64,000 bases of DNA, from contig VFIW01000010.1 in assembly GCA_006386115.1 (NCBI GenBank), forward strand, positions 248,001 to 312,000, read 5' to 3'. Of the stretch, positions 1-10,027 are shown in pieces; the stretch's first letter is position 1, and each line of letters starts with the position of its first letter. The notes below the pieces were generated by a model. That model was not told where the DNA came from, ran no database searches, and worked only from the letters and a program-made list of their open reading frames with translations. The stretch is from Globisporangium splendens. Lineage: Eukaryota > Oomycota > Peronosporomycetes > Pythiales > Pythiaceae. The translations under genes were made by a program, and so were the position numbers.

Positions 1-126
1 AGACTATGGGACTGAAGGAAGAAGCCCAAGATTCGAATGGAAAAGGATGGCACTTTGCGTTTGGCTGTGCCGCGCGCACTGAGCCTCGGAGTCTGGGGTG
101 TCACCGACGCCATCTGAGAGCGCAGC

Positions 127-2006
127 ATGGCGATGCGCCATCCTCAAGGCAGGGTTGCAGTGGCTGCGCCGTACGTGATGCACGATGGCATGGACGACTG
201 CCAGGCGAAGAAAGCACACCCAAAGGTGCAGCGTGTGGCGAAGATCCTCGATGCGTTGCTGTTCTCTCGCCATCGCGGCGGTCTCAGGACGCATGCGAAA
301 GTCGCCCAGACATGGTATCCGCCTGCACGCGCAGGTGTGGAGCCATTGGACCGGACGAGTGCTGCGACCCGTGCGAGTCTCCCCATTGGCAGTCGCAAGA
401 GCACTGAATACACACCGCTGCTGCTTCCAAATAGGAGCAAACACCCACCACTTGGTGCCTACGATGGTGGCGCGACCAGAACGGCGACGGGGACAACCTT
501 TGGACTCTCGACTCAGTTGCTCAAGGGCGAGGCAAGCTTCTTGTTCCCGCTTGCGATCCAAATGGTAAGGTCTTTGGCATATGTTGCTGTGTGCTTTTGG
601 TGTCTCCCAGGAACTGATGGATCCTCTGACTACTGTACTGTGTCTTGTTGTAGTTGCTGTCCAACATCATTGACTTTTTGCCCGGATTCATCAGTGGCGT
701 GCTCACGGGCCACTTGAGCCACACGTTGAGCGCCGAGTACATTGCCGCCAAGTCGCTCGCGGGGATCTTTATGATGATCACCGGATACACGGTCAACATT
801 GCGATCGGTGCCGCCATGGACACGCTCTGTGCTCAGGCGTACGGTGCCGGGAAGCTTCACGAGATGGGGATCTTCTTCCAGACTGGGATCCTGCTCTTCG
901 CGCTCTGTTTTATCCCGGTGACCGTGATCAGCTACTTTTGCGTCGACATCTTGGTGCTGCTCGGCCAGCGCAGCGACATCGCCGTGCTCGCGCGCAACCT
1001 AGTGCTGTTCATGCTGCCGAGCCTGCCGTTCCACATCGTGAACGCGCTGCTGTGCAAGATTTTGCAGGGCCAGAACATCATCAAACCCATGGTGTACGCT
1101 GGCATCGTCGGCAACATTGTGCACGGAGTGCTGATCTACGTGCTTATGTTCCACACAGCGGTCGGGTACGTCGGAAGCTCGATTGCGAGCTCGGCGCTCA
1201 TCGCGTGCTACACGATCACGTTGTGTGTGTATTTCTTCCAGAGCCACCTGTACCACAAAGAGTGGCCTGGGTGGCGTCTCGGCGATGCGCTGCGCATGGC
1301 GCCCGAGTTTGTGCGACTCGGACTCTCGGGCTTGCTCATGTTCATCTTTGAGTACTGGGGGTTCGCCGCCGTGTCGCTCTTCTCGGGTCTGCTACCGAAC
1401 CCGGACGCCGCGATCAGCGCCGACTCAACGTACTCGAGCTTCCGCGTGCTGTGTGCGCTGTTTTACGGCACGATCTCGGTCGCTGGTTCCGTTCGCGTCG
1501 GCAATGCGCTCGGAGCGAACGACCCGGAGCGCGCCAAGGCGGCCGCGTACCTCTCGATCGCACTCACGGTGCTATGCTCTGTCACCACGACTTTTGTCAT
1601 GCTCTGGCTGCGCAATGTGTACCCATTCGCGTACACATCGGACCCGAAAGTCGTCGCGTTGACATCCAACTTGATGCTGCTCACGTGCCCGTTCCAGATC
1701 TTCGCGGGCATCTCGGCTGCAGTGCAGGGCATCTTTCGTGGCAGTGGTCTGCAAATGCTCGGTGCACGGCTCAATTTCGTGTGCTACCTCGTGCTCGCGA
1801 TGCCCATTGGAACCACGTTGGCGTATCAGTGTAACTTGGGGCTCACGGGACTGTGGCTCGGACTTTGCGCGGGCTTCGCGTTCAGCGGCATCTACTGTTT
1901 GCATTGGCTCCAGCAAGCGAATTGGCACGAGATGGCGAGCGCCGCGCAGAAGCGAACCCGCGAGCCATGCGACCAATCGCCCGAGTCCGGTGTGTGCTTG
2001 TGCTGA
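127..2006 (+). CDS. MATE efflux transporter 1 (most divergent copy)
   Basis: Exons 127-564 and 654-2006 (intron 565-653, 89 bp, gtaagg...gtag) give about 596 residues. The family exports organic cations and toxins in exchange for H+ or Na+. Exon 2 encodes the usual two bundles of hydrophobic helices. It has the MATE signatures MDTLCAQAYGAG, RVGNALGAND and QGIFRGSG. Exon 1 is a 146-residue hydrophilic tail. ATG 127 is the first in-frame start after a stop at 115-117; a further upstream exon beyond the window cannot be excluded. The tail lacks the MELPR or MEFKE start seen in the other copies, but it keeps an acidic dileucine motif (EYTPLL, near residue 94). The intron lies exactly after a Gln-Met, the position used in the neighbours. 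It is the most diverged of the six paralogues. Transported substrate is unknown. Confidence 0.87.
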
Positions 2007-2841
2007 ACTTCTTGTATACCCTTAGCATATCTTTAGTGTCCTTCTCTTGTGGACAGACACGCACTCACACCCATTGTGGACGTAATTTGTATATGGAACT
2101 TGTATTCCCAACGTGTCCTCTGCTTGTAGACACCTAATGCACATGTGGACGTAATGGTTGCAATGTCATTTTTATGCACACAAATGTCCGTTACATTCTC
2201 AGTTACGAGAAAACAAACTGAAAAATATCCCAATCTTCTTCTGTCGTTACTCGGTCCAGTCTCTTGCACGTAAATTTCATTTCTTGGCAAATTCCTTCCA
2301 AACACACATTCATTCGGGGGCAAAGAGAGACCATGTGCACAACCCGATCCAAACGGGAGCATGCGCCAAGTTTGCCGAGTCTCCTGAGAGGATACAGACG
2401 AACTTGCCAGCAGCTCGCAGTTCTCCTCGACTGCGCAGCGTTGGGGATGCAAGCGGAGCACAACAGTGCGTGGACGCTGATAAACTTGGAATCTGGGGCT
2501 GGAGCTTGCAGGTCCATTTATTCTGATGCCGATGGAGATTGCGAGTCGTGCAGGTAACATTCACGTCGCTTTCTTCTGCAGACCGTCCAATACGGTACCA
2601 CTTCTTCAACAGCGCGTTGCACGAGTGATTACGATGACCCCTCGTTCCTGAGTTTGGATTCATCAATGGAATGACGATCTGCGACTCAGCATGGCCAAGC
2701 AGCCTCGAGAAATCCAGGTTAGTCCCCGGATCGTTCGGACTCAAGTGCAGCACACAATCAGGCCGTCCTGACCCATTGACCAGAACGCAGCGCCTCATTC
2801 CCGCATTTGCACTGTCGCCAAGCACCCACGACGAGGCGAAG
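2007..2841. other. Intergenic region between MATE 1 and MATE 2
   Basis: No convincing gene. The first 150 bp hold two copies of the GTCC...GGACA / GTGGACGTAAT repeat described separately. The rest is the presumed promoter and leader of MATE 2. Confidence 0.6.
2036..2160 (+). repeat. Two direct copies of a MATE 3'-flank repeat
   Basis: Copy A (about 2036-2090) and copy B (about 2111-2160) share a core like GTCCTTCTCTTGTGGACA, then 15-20 variable bases, then GTGGACGTAATTTGT or a close variant. A third copy in the same orientation relative to its gene lies 3' of MATE 2 (4751-4800). Each core is an imperfect palindrome (TGTCC...GGACA). The copies sit within 30-160 bp of a MATE stop codon. They may be 3' UTR elements or relics of the gene duplications. 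Confidence 0.65.
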
Positions 2842-4600
2842 ATGGAGTTCAAGGAGATCGCGCATGATGCATTGCTGCACAAGCTCGATCTCCCGCGCAA
2901 GGAGCATTTGGACAAGACGCTGGAAGCCGCGCGCCATGCAGCCACGATCTCGCCCCTGCTGAAGCCGCGAACCGGCAGCACTCGCCGCATGGTCGTGGAC
3001 GAGCACTCTGCGCTCTTGCTCGGCACGAGGGAGACCAACTATACACTTGCAGTCGATGCGATTCTCGACGCCGAAGAGCAGCAGGCAGTGAAGGACGACG
3101 ACAAGCTGAGTGCATGGGAGATCATCGCGTCCGAGTGGCGCCACTTGACGTGGCTCTCGGCGCCTATGGTACGTCCTTACGCGTTTGGCTATGACTGCGC
3201 GCCTCACGCTCCTATGGTATTCACTTTCTGTGTGCATGTGTGCTCTTGGATATTTGGCTACGCGTTCTCAGATGGCTTCGGGGCTCTTGGACATCTTCCC
3301 GGACATGGTGGTCGGAATCATGGCAGGCAACTTGAGCACGACCAACAGCACGCACTACCTGGCGGCATTGAACCTCTCGAACATGTTCCAGATATTACTG
3401 GTTGACGGCACCGCCAATGGGTTCTCGTCGGCCATGGACACGCTCTGCTCGCAGGCGTTTGGTGCCAATCGCTTCAAGGAGATGTGGCTCTTCACTCAGG
3501 CAGGAGTCTTGATCTACCTGATGTGTTTCCCAGTCATTGTGTTGGTGCTGCTCTGTGGTCATCCGATTCTCCAGATGCTCGGCCAAGATCCAGAAATCGC
3601 CGTCCTCACTGGCCAGATGCTCGCGATCTCTGTGCTCGCGGTGCCGTTCAATATGATCTGCTCGACGATGAAGAGTTCGCTCCAGGCTCAGAATATCGCG
3701 GCGCCGTTCATGCTCGCGTCGCTCTTGGGCTGGATCGTGAGTGCCACGGGTGTGTACTTGCTCGCGTACCACACGTCGCTGGGCTTTCTGGGCATCGCGT
3801 TGTCGGGTCCTATCATGTGGTTTGTGAAATCACTTGTGCTCGCGCCTGTGGTGCTGCGAAACCGCGTCTTCCAAAGTTTCTGGCCAGGGTGGCGGTTCAA
3901 GGAAGCGTTTGCGCTCGTGCCCAAAATCGCAACTCTCGGTGTCTCAAGCTTTCTCATGATATTGTCCCAGATGATCGGATTTTGCTCGATCTCGTTCCTC
4001 GCGGGGCTTCTACCGAATGCCGCCGTCATGATCTCAGCGAACAGCATCTACGTCTCGATCCTGTCGTTCTCGGTCATGCCATTGACGGCGTTTTGCATCG
4101 CAGCGGCGATCCGGATCGGAAACTCTCTTGGCGCCGGCCAGGCACGCCGTGCTTCGCTCCTTAGCCATGTCGTGCTTGCGAGCGCACTCTCGATTTCTCT
4201 GCTGGCGATGGCAATCACGAGACTCGTTGCATCCTCCTTCGTGAACAACTTCACGACGAACGAAGACGCGCGGCGTGAGGCGATAGCGTTGATTCGTCGG
4301 CTTACAGGTATGCTCATGGTGCCGATCATGGGCTTGGCACTCGGACTCCAGGGCATTTTTCGCGGCTGCGGCAAGCAAATGATGTTCGCGCAATTCAACT
4401 TTGGGTGCATCTTGGTCGCCGGTCTTCCGTGTGGCCTTCTCTTGGCAATGCACTTTGACAAAGGTGTCGCGGGGCTCTGGTTCGGTCAAATGGTTGGGTA
4501 CGCGCTGTTTCTCGCCGCGTCGTTCCTCTGGTTATATCGCCTCAAATGGAGCATCATGGCGCACGAAGCGAAGCACAACACGGACCTGCATCTGGCGTAA
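2842..4600 (+). CDS. MATE efflux transporter 2
   Basis: Exons 2842-3168 and 3272-4600 (intron 3169-3271, 103 bp, ends tctcag) give about 551 residues. The start at MEFKEIAHDALLHKL is chosen because the paralogues share it. The 109-residue cytosolic tail holds an acidic dileucine motif EHSALL at residues 54-59. Exon 2 begins before helix 1 and contains MDTLCSQAFGA, RIGNSLGAGQARRA and QGIFRGCGKQ, which are MATE hallmarks. About twelve hydrophobic helices are visible. Its closest relative is MATE 3, with which it converges across a 324-bp gap that carries an inverted repeat. It probably arose by local duplication and inversion. Predicted to be a proton- or sodium-coupled drug or metabolite exporter; the dileucine suggests an endomembrane or vacuolar location (inference). 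Confidence 0.92.
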
Positions 4601-4639
4601 AACAGATACGATTCGCCGCATCTTTCATGAGATGTAGGA

Positions 4640-4671
4640 GTGTCCACAAGAGAAGGACATGAGGGAATTCA
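4640..4671 (-). repeat. Left arm of inverted repeat between MATE 2 and MATE 3
   Basis: The reverse complement of this 32-bp stretch matches 4740-4771 at about 26 of 32 positions by eye. The arms flank a spacer of about 70 bp. The core is the same TGTCC...GGACA element found 3' of MATE 1. Each arm is in sense orientation with respect to the MATE gene that would transcribe it as 3' UTR. Confidence 0.65.
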
Positions 4672-4739
4672 AGAGCTGATGCACAAACACGTTCAGAGTG
4701 AATAACACGGAAAAATAGTCTCATGAGACGCTGTGTGTG

Positions 4740-4800
4740 TGTGAACTCCCAAATGTCCTCTTCTTGTGGACATCCATGTGCACACGTGGACGTCATTGTA
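4740..4800 (+). repeat. Right arm of inverted repeat and third copy of the MATE 3'-flank repeat
   Basis: Contains the core with GTCCTCTTCTTGTGGACA followed by CACGTGGACGTCATTG. It aligns with copy B 3' of MATE 1 over about 50 bp and pairs with 4640-4671 in inverted orientation. A short TG run precedes it (about 4730-4741). Confidence 0.65.
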
Positions 4801-4924
4801 CATGCGCGCTCTTGAAGATGCATTACTTTATTACGCTTATGATCATGTACTCACCACATACCAACAAAATATACGTTTCTTTTCGCACAATGCAGGCGTC
4901 ACATCAGGATTTCAAGGGATCCTG

Positions 4925-6683
4925 TTACGCCAGATGCAGATTCGTATTGTGCTTGGCTTCGTGCGCCATGGCCGTCCATTTGAGGCGATACAACCAGAGG
5001 AACGACGCGGCGAGAAACAGCGCGTACCCGACCATGTGGCCGCGCCAGAGCCCTGCGACGCCCTCATCATACTGCATCGCCAAGAGCAGACCACACGGGA
5101 CGCCAATCAGGAACAAGAACAGAAAGTTGAACTGCGCGCACATCATTTGCTTGCCGCAGGCACGGAAGATGCCTTGAAGACCAAGCGCCAGTCCCATGAT
5201 CGGCACCATGAACATCAGTCGACGGATCAGCGTCGTCGCCTCGCGCCTCGCATCTTCATCTTCTGTGAAATTGTTCGCGAAAGACGACGCCGCAAGCTCC
5301 ATGATCGCCATTACCAGCAACGAAACCGACAGCGCGCTCACAAGCACGACGCGGCTGAGCAGCGCAGCGCGACGTGCCTGGCCACCTCCCAAAGCATTTC
5401 CGATCCGGATCGCTGCGGCGATGCAAAACGCCGTCAACGGCATGACGAAAAGCGCCAGGAGCGAGACGTAGATGCTGTTGGCCGAGATCATGGTCGCGGC
5501 ATTCGGCAAAAGTCCCGCCAGAAGCGAAATCGATCCATACCCGATCATCTGTGACGTCACCATGAGGAAACTCGAGAACCCCAGAGTTGCGACCTTGGGC
5601 ACGAGCGAAAAGGCTTCAGCGAGTTGCCAACCAGGCCAATGCTTTGTGAACACTTGGTTTCGCAACAGCACCGGCGCGAGGATAATCGATTTCACACACC
5701 AAGAGATCGGGCTAGCCAATGCGATACCCAGAAAGCCCAGTGACGTGTGGTATGCGAGCATGTACGCGCTCGTGCCACTTACAGCCCAGCCCAAGAGGGA
5801 TGCGACCATGAACGGCGCCGCGATATTCTGTGCCTGGAGGGAGCTCTTCATCGTCGAGTAGACCATATCGAAGGGCACGGCGATCACCGCCAGCGCGAGC
5901 ATCTTGCCAGTGAGCTCGGCAATCGCTGGATCTTGTCCGAGTGTCTCGAGAATCGAGCGGCCGCTGAGTAGCACGAGTGCCATGGCTGGGAAAGACATCA
6001 GGTAGAGCACGAATCCTGCCTGCGAGAACAGCCACATCTCTTTGAAGCGCTTGCCGCCAAACGCGTGCGAGCACAGCGTATCCATCGCTGACGAGAAGCC
6101 GTTGATTGTGCCGTCGATGATGAATACCTGGAATACCGACGAGAGGCTCAATGCCGCCAGGTAGTGCGTGCTGTTGGTCGTGCTCAAGTGTCCTGCCATG
6201 ACACTGAGCACCATATCGGGCAGAATATCCAAGAGCCCAGCCACCATCTAAACAGCGCATAGCCAAAGTCAAAGATAAATGAGCATGCCTCGCCGTCCTA
6301 ATAGAGTTGTCCAACGCTTTCAAGATACGACAGAATGCAACATCTCAACGCACCATTGGCGCCGAGAGCCACGCCAGCTGGCGCCACTCGAACGCGACGA
6401 TCTCCGACACGCTCAGCTTCTCGTCGTCCTGCACGGCCTGCTGCTCCTCGGCCTCGAGGATCGCATCGGCAACCGCGAGCGCAAAGTCGGTCTTCGTGGT
6501 CGCGAGCAGCAGCGGCGAGTGTTCGTCGACCACGACGGCATGGCTGCTGCTGGCGCGCGCCTGGAGCAGTGGGGAGGTCACGGCCGCGTGGCGCGCGGCG
6601 TCCAGCGTTTGTTCCAGATGCTCCTTGCGCGGCAGGTCGAGCTTGTGCAGCAGCGCATCGTGCGCGAGCTCCGAGAACTCCAT
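4925..6683 (-). CDS. MATE efflux transporter 3
   Basis: Exon 1 is 6354-6683 and exon 2 is 4925-6247, with a 106-bp intron at 6248-6353; the product is about 550 residues. The start MEFSELAHDALLHKL matches MATE 2. The 110-residue tail carries the acidic dileucine EHSPLL. The transporter body holds MDTLCSHAFGGKR, RIGNALGGGQARRA and QGIFRACGKQ. Compared with MATE 2, a residue or two is missing after RRL in the loop before helix 10. It converges with MATE 2 and is nearly collinear with it in both exons, so the pair is a recent inverted duplicate. Function inferred from family: export of small organic molecules coupled to an ion gradient. Confidence 0.92.
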
Positions 6684-7423
6684 GGGGATTGAGCAGTGGC
6701 TGGCTGGCTGGCTGACTGGCTGACTGGCAAATGCGCAATGGGACGCAGGAATAAACAAACGGGTGGATGTTGAGACGGATTGCGGGATGGTGCAGCCGCA
6801 GACGATCCTGCAGCCTCCAGCAATCAACGAGAAGAGCTCTTTTCGATGGCGATATTGGGAATGACAACGCTTTTGTAAGGTGAATGAGACAGTGAAATTG
6901 AGTGTGAAGAGTTGCTTAAACTGCATTTTCTCGGAGAAAGCAATTATGCGAGGTTGCTCTTAGAGACTCAGCCATCATGTCCAGCGTTTAAGCGGTTCAA
7001 ATGAGAAAAAAAGCAGTTTCCTGTCAGGATAACCGCCAAAAAAGGATCGGTTTCAACCACATGTCAAAAGAGGATATTTGACAAGCAAGAGAGTTCATTC
7101 CTCTTTTGGAACATATTTTGTAGTATGTTCCTCTTTTGATATGTGTTGCAAGTCCCATAATCATCCGTTTAGCGCTTTGTTGATGCACAGGAAGAGAGTA
7201 CAGTATTTTGAGCGGATCACTTGGGGAAAGAGAAAGTGCAGCAACTCTCTGCGTCAACTGCTTCGCCTTGGACGAATGAACTGAAGTCAATTGCAGTGAT
7301 GTCCACACGCTCATGCATATGGGAAGCTGTGTGCTTTCGCATTCATGTATATGTACACGCATTACGTTTATATCCATTCCATATATCCGTACACTCGCCA
7401 GTCCACTTGTAGGGCTTTTTTCT
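6684..7423. other. Intergenic region between MATE 3 and MATE 4
   Basis: Holds the upstream region of MATE 3 and the 3' flank of MATE 4. A short CTGG/CTGA run lies at about 6697-6730. An AT-rich stretch at 7059-7144 contains nested inverted repeats, described separately. A weak match to the GTGGAC element of the other MATE 3' flanks occurs at about 7285-7310 in the sense of MATE 4. No gene is supported. Confidence 0.55.
7059..7144. repeat. Nested inverted repeats downstream of MATE 4
   Basis: The 16-mer at 7059-7074 is the reverse complement of 7129-7144 with one mismatch. Inside it, GGAACATA (7108-7115) and TATGTTCC (7124-7131) form a perfect 8-bp stem with an 8-nt loop. TCCTCTTTTG occurs directly twice (7099 and 7129). 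It could be a 3'-end or processing structure of MATE 4, or a remnant of a small inverted-repeat element. Confidence 0.6.
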
Positions 7424-9203
7424 TTAGAACGCGTCGGCGACTGGCGCTTTGGCGCCGAAGCGCAGGTTCGTGTTGTGCTTGGCTTCGTGGGCGAGTTGGT
7501 CCCAGCTGAGGCGCCAGAGCCAGATGAGCCCCGCGAGCATGAAGATCACGAGACCCGACATGTTGCCCCACCAGAGCCCCGCAAGCCCCGCGTTCAGCTT
7601 CAGCGCGTAGAAAAGTCCCAGGGGAACGCCGAGCACGAACATGCACACAAAGTTGAATTGCGCCGCCACCAATTGCTTGCCGCATGCGCGGAAGATCGAC
7701 TGGATGCCGAAGGTGAACCCGAGCAACGGGATCACTGGCAGCAGCTGCTGGATCAAGTCGATCGCAACCTTCGTGGCTTCGACGTTGGGCGTGAATGAGT
7801 GCGCGTATGGCTCGGCGATGAACGCCGTGGCGACCATGCCAACACACGCGACAGACACAGACCCAATCAACACAATGCGGCCAATGAGCGCCGCGCGACG
7901 TGCTTTCCCTGCACCAAGTGCATTGCCGATCCGGATCGCGCCGCCAATGCAAATGCCAAGCAGCGGCATGAACGAGACCACGATGATGGACGTGAAGATA
8001 CCATTCGCCGTGATCATGATGCCAGCATTCGGCAGCAAACCCGCGAGCAGCGAGATGAATGAGAATCCCAGCATCTGGAACGTCGTCATGAGCACACTGG
8101 AGACGCCAAGCTTTGAGATCTTGGGCACGAGCGCCATGGCTTCGTGAGGTCTCCACCCAGGCCACGATCGCTGGAATGCCTCGTTTTGCAAGATCACGGG
8201 TACGAGCATCAGCGATTTCACGAGCCAACACAGCGGATTCGCGACTGCGATGCCCAAGTACCCCAATGGCGTGTGGAACGCCAACAGGTACGCGACGGTG
8301 CCACTGATGACCCACCCCACGAGCGACGTGACCACGAAGGGGAACACAATGTTCTGCGCCTGGAGCGCACTCTTCATAACCGAGAAGAGCACGCCAAAAG
8401 GGATCACGAGCGTATTGATGAGCAGGAACTGGCCAGCAATGTCTGCGATCGCGGGGTCTTGGCCGAGTGCCTTGAGGATTTTCGAGCCGCACACGAGCGC
8501 CGTCAACATGAACGGCGCGCAGATCGAGTACATGAGGAATCCGGCCTGGCAGAACAACCACAGTTCCGTCATCTTCTTGGCACCGAACGCCTGGGAGCAC
8601 AGCGTGTCAATCGCCGACGACAGTCCGTTCAAGAGACCCGCGATGAGCAGCATCTGGCACAGACCCGACAGGTTGAACGCGGCCAGAATCTGCGTGCTCT
8701 CGTTCGGGTTCACGTGGCCGATCATCATCGTCAGGACGAGCTCGGGCAAGATCTCCAGCATCGCCGCCATAATCTAAGATTACGAGGGACATCAGTGGAT
8801 GCAACATCCTTAGTTTCATATGCAAAAGATCAACAAGTACAGACAAAACACACAAGAAGGATCTTTAAGTCAAGCGTACCATGGGGATGGCCAATTTGAC
8901 GAGGATCACGGATTCTTCCGAAACGATGCTCCACGCGTTCACCTTGCTGTCGGCCTCGATCGCGTCTCTCTCCTCGGCGTCCAGAATCGCTTCGACGCGC
9001 TCGGGGTCAATCACCACGATGTGGTTCCCGCTCGGCGTGGGCTTGAGCAGCGGCGAGAGCTCGCCGACCTTCTTCGAGTCCCCCTTGAACTGCTGCACGG
9101 GCACTTGGACTTCGGCGGCGTGTAGCACCTGCTCCAGGTGCTGCTCCTGCGGCTCGTCGACCTTGTGGAGGAACTCGTCGTGCACGATGCGAGGCAGCTC
9201 CAT
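7424..9203 (-). CDS. MATE efflux transporter 4
   Basis: Exon 1 is 8880-9203 and exon 2 is 7424-8773, with a 106-bp intron at 8774-8879; the product is about 557 residues. The start MELPRIVHDEFLHKV matches MATE 5 and MATE 6. The 108-residue tail ends in AIPM before the intron and carries the dileucine ELSPLL. The body shows DTLCSQAFGAKK, RIGNALGAGKARRAAL and QSIFRACGKQ, and ends in DAF like MATE 5 and MATE 6. A pseudo-continuous frame on the same strand (7368-8600) is only a shadow. Same subfamily as MATE 5; the two are in tandem on the minus strand. Confidence 0.92.
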
Positions 9204-10027
9204 GGTGCTGTAAACTGTAGGAAGCACGGGAAGCAGTGGGGGCGGCTTGTGCGTCTCGAGGGCGATTGCACTCTGGCTGACGAAAAGGAGACCGCCGCCA
9301 CCTGCAGCATCGTCACGGGCAAACCACCGCCCTGCGTCACACACGACCGCAGTGACCGCTGGCTGCAGCTCCATCATCCAAGCTCCTTCTGCGCGATTCA
9401 AACACGCATAGAAAGGACAGAGTGTGCGCATCACCATCTTTTAACTTAACATAGTACAATGATGATTCTAACATAATGCAGTACATGTAATCCATCCGAT
9501 CATTAGTTTTCTTTTTTCAACTGTTGAGCCTGAACTGCTCGATTTCATATTTGTGCACAGCCATTGCAGCTTCCTCCAAACTGTCGAAGCCGGTGCGAGC
9601 GAATACTTTGACCCCGGCTCCTGAACAGTAGACTGACACCAAAAATTGGGAGCAGTTGGTGGTTGCCTACTGGATTAATGGATACTACGCATTCCGAGTG
9701 CCTCACAGAGCGGCGAACAACCCAGAGAGCGGCTCTCCCTCTTGGTTCGCTCGGGTCTCGATGATGAGTGGATCGATTCACTGTCTGCCCATCTCCGCCA
9801 CCGTTCTTTCGAGTCTCTGATATGGATGGAGTTCGTGGGGTTTCTCTCAGGCAGACACGCAAAGTGATGGCTTGCAAAGGTTCCAAAACGGGCGAGCTTG
9901 GTTAACTCGAAACAATCAAAGTATCCTTCACTTTTCACTTCATTCGAACGCAAAAGCAGTTTCAATACACTGCTTATTTCACTCAACTTCTTGCATTTGT
10001 ACAGGTTCCTCGTCACAACTCTGCCAT
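9204..10027. other. Intergenic region between MATE 4 and MATE 5
   Basis: Upstream region of MATE 4 and 3' flank of MATE 5. I see no gene, repeat or RNA here. Confidence 0.55.

Noticed and set aside
7368..8600. A 410-residue frame within MATE 4 on the same strand
   Set aside because: It overlaps the transporter in another frame and has no membrane pattern or motif.
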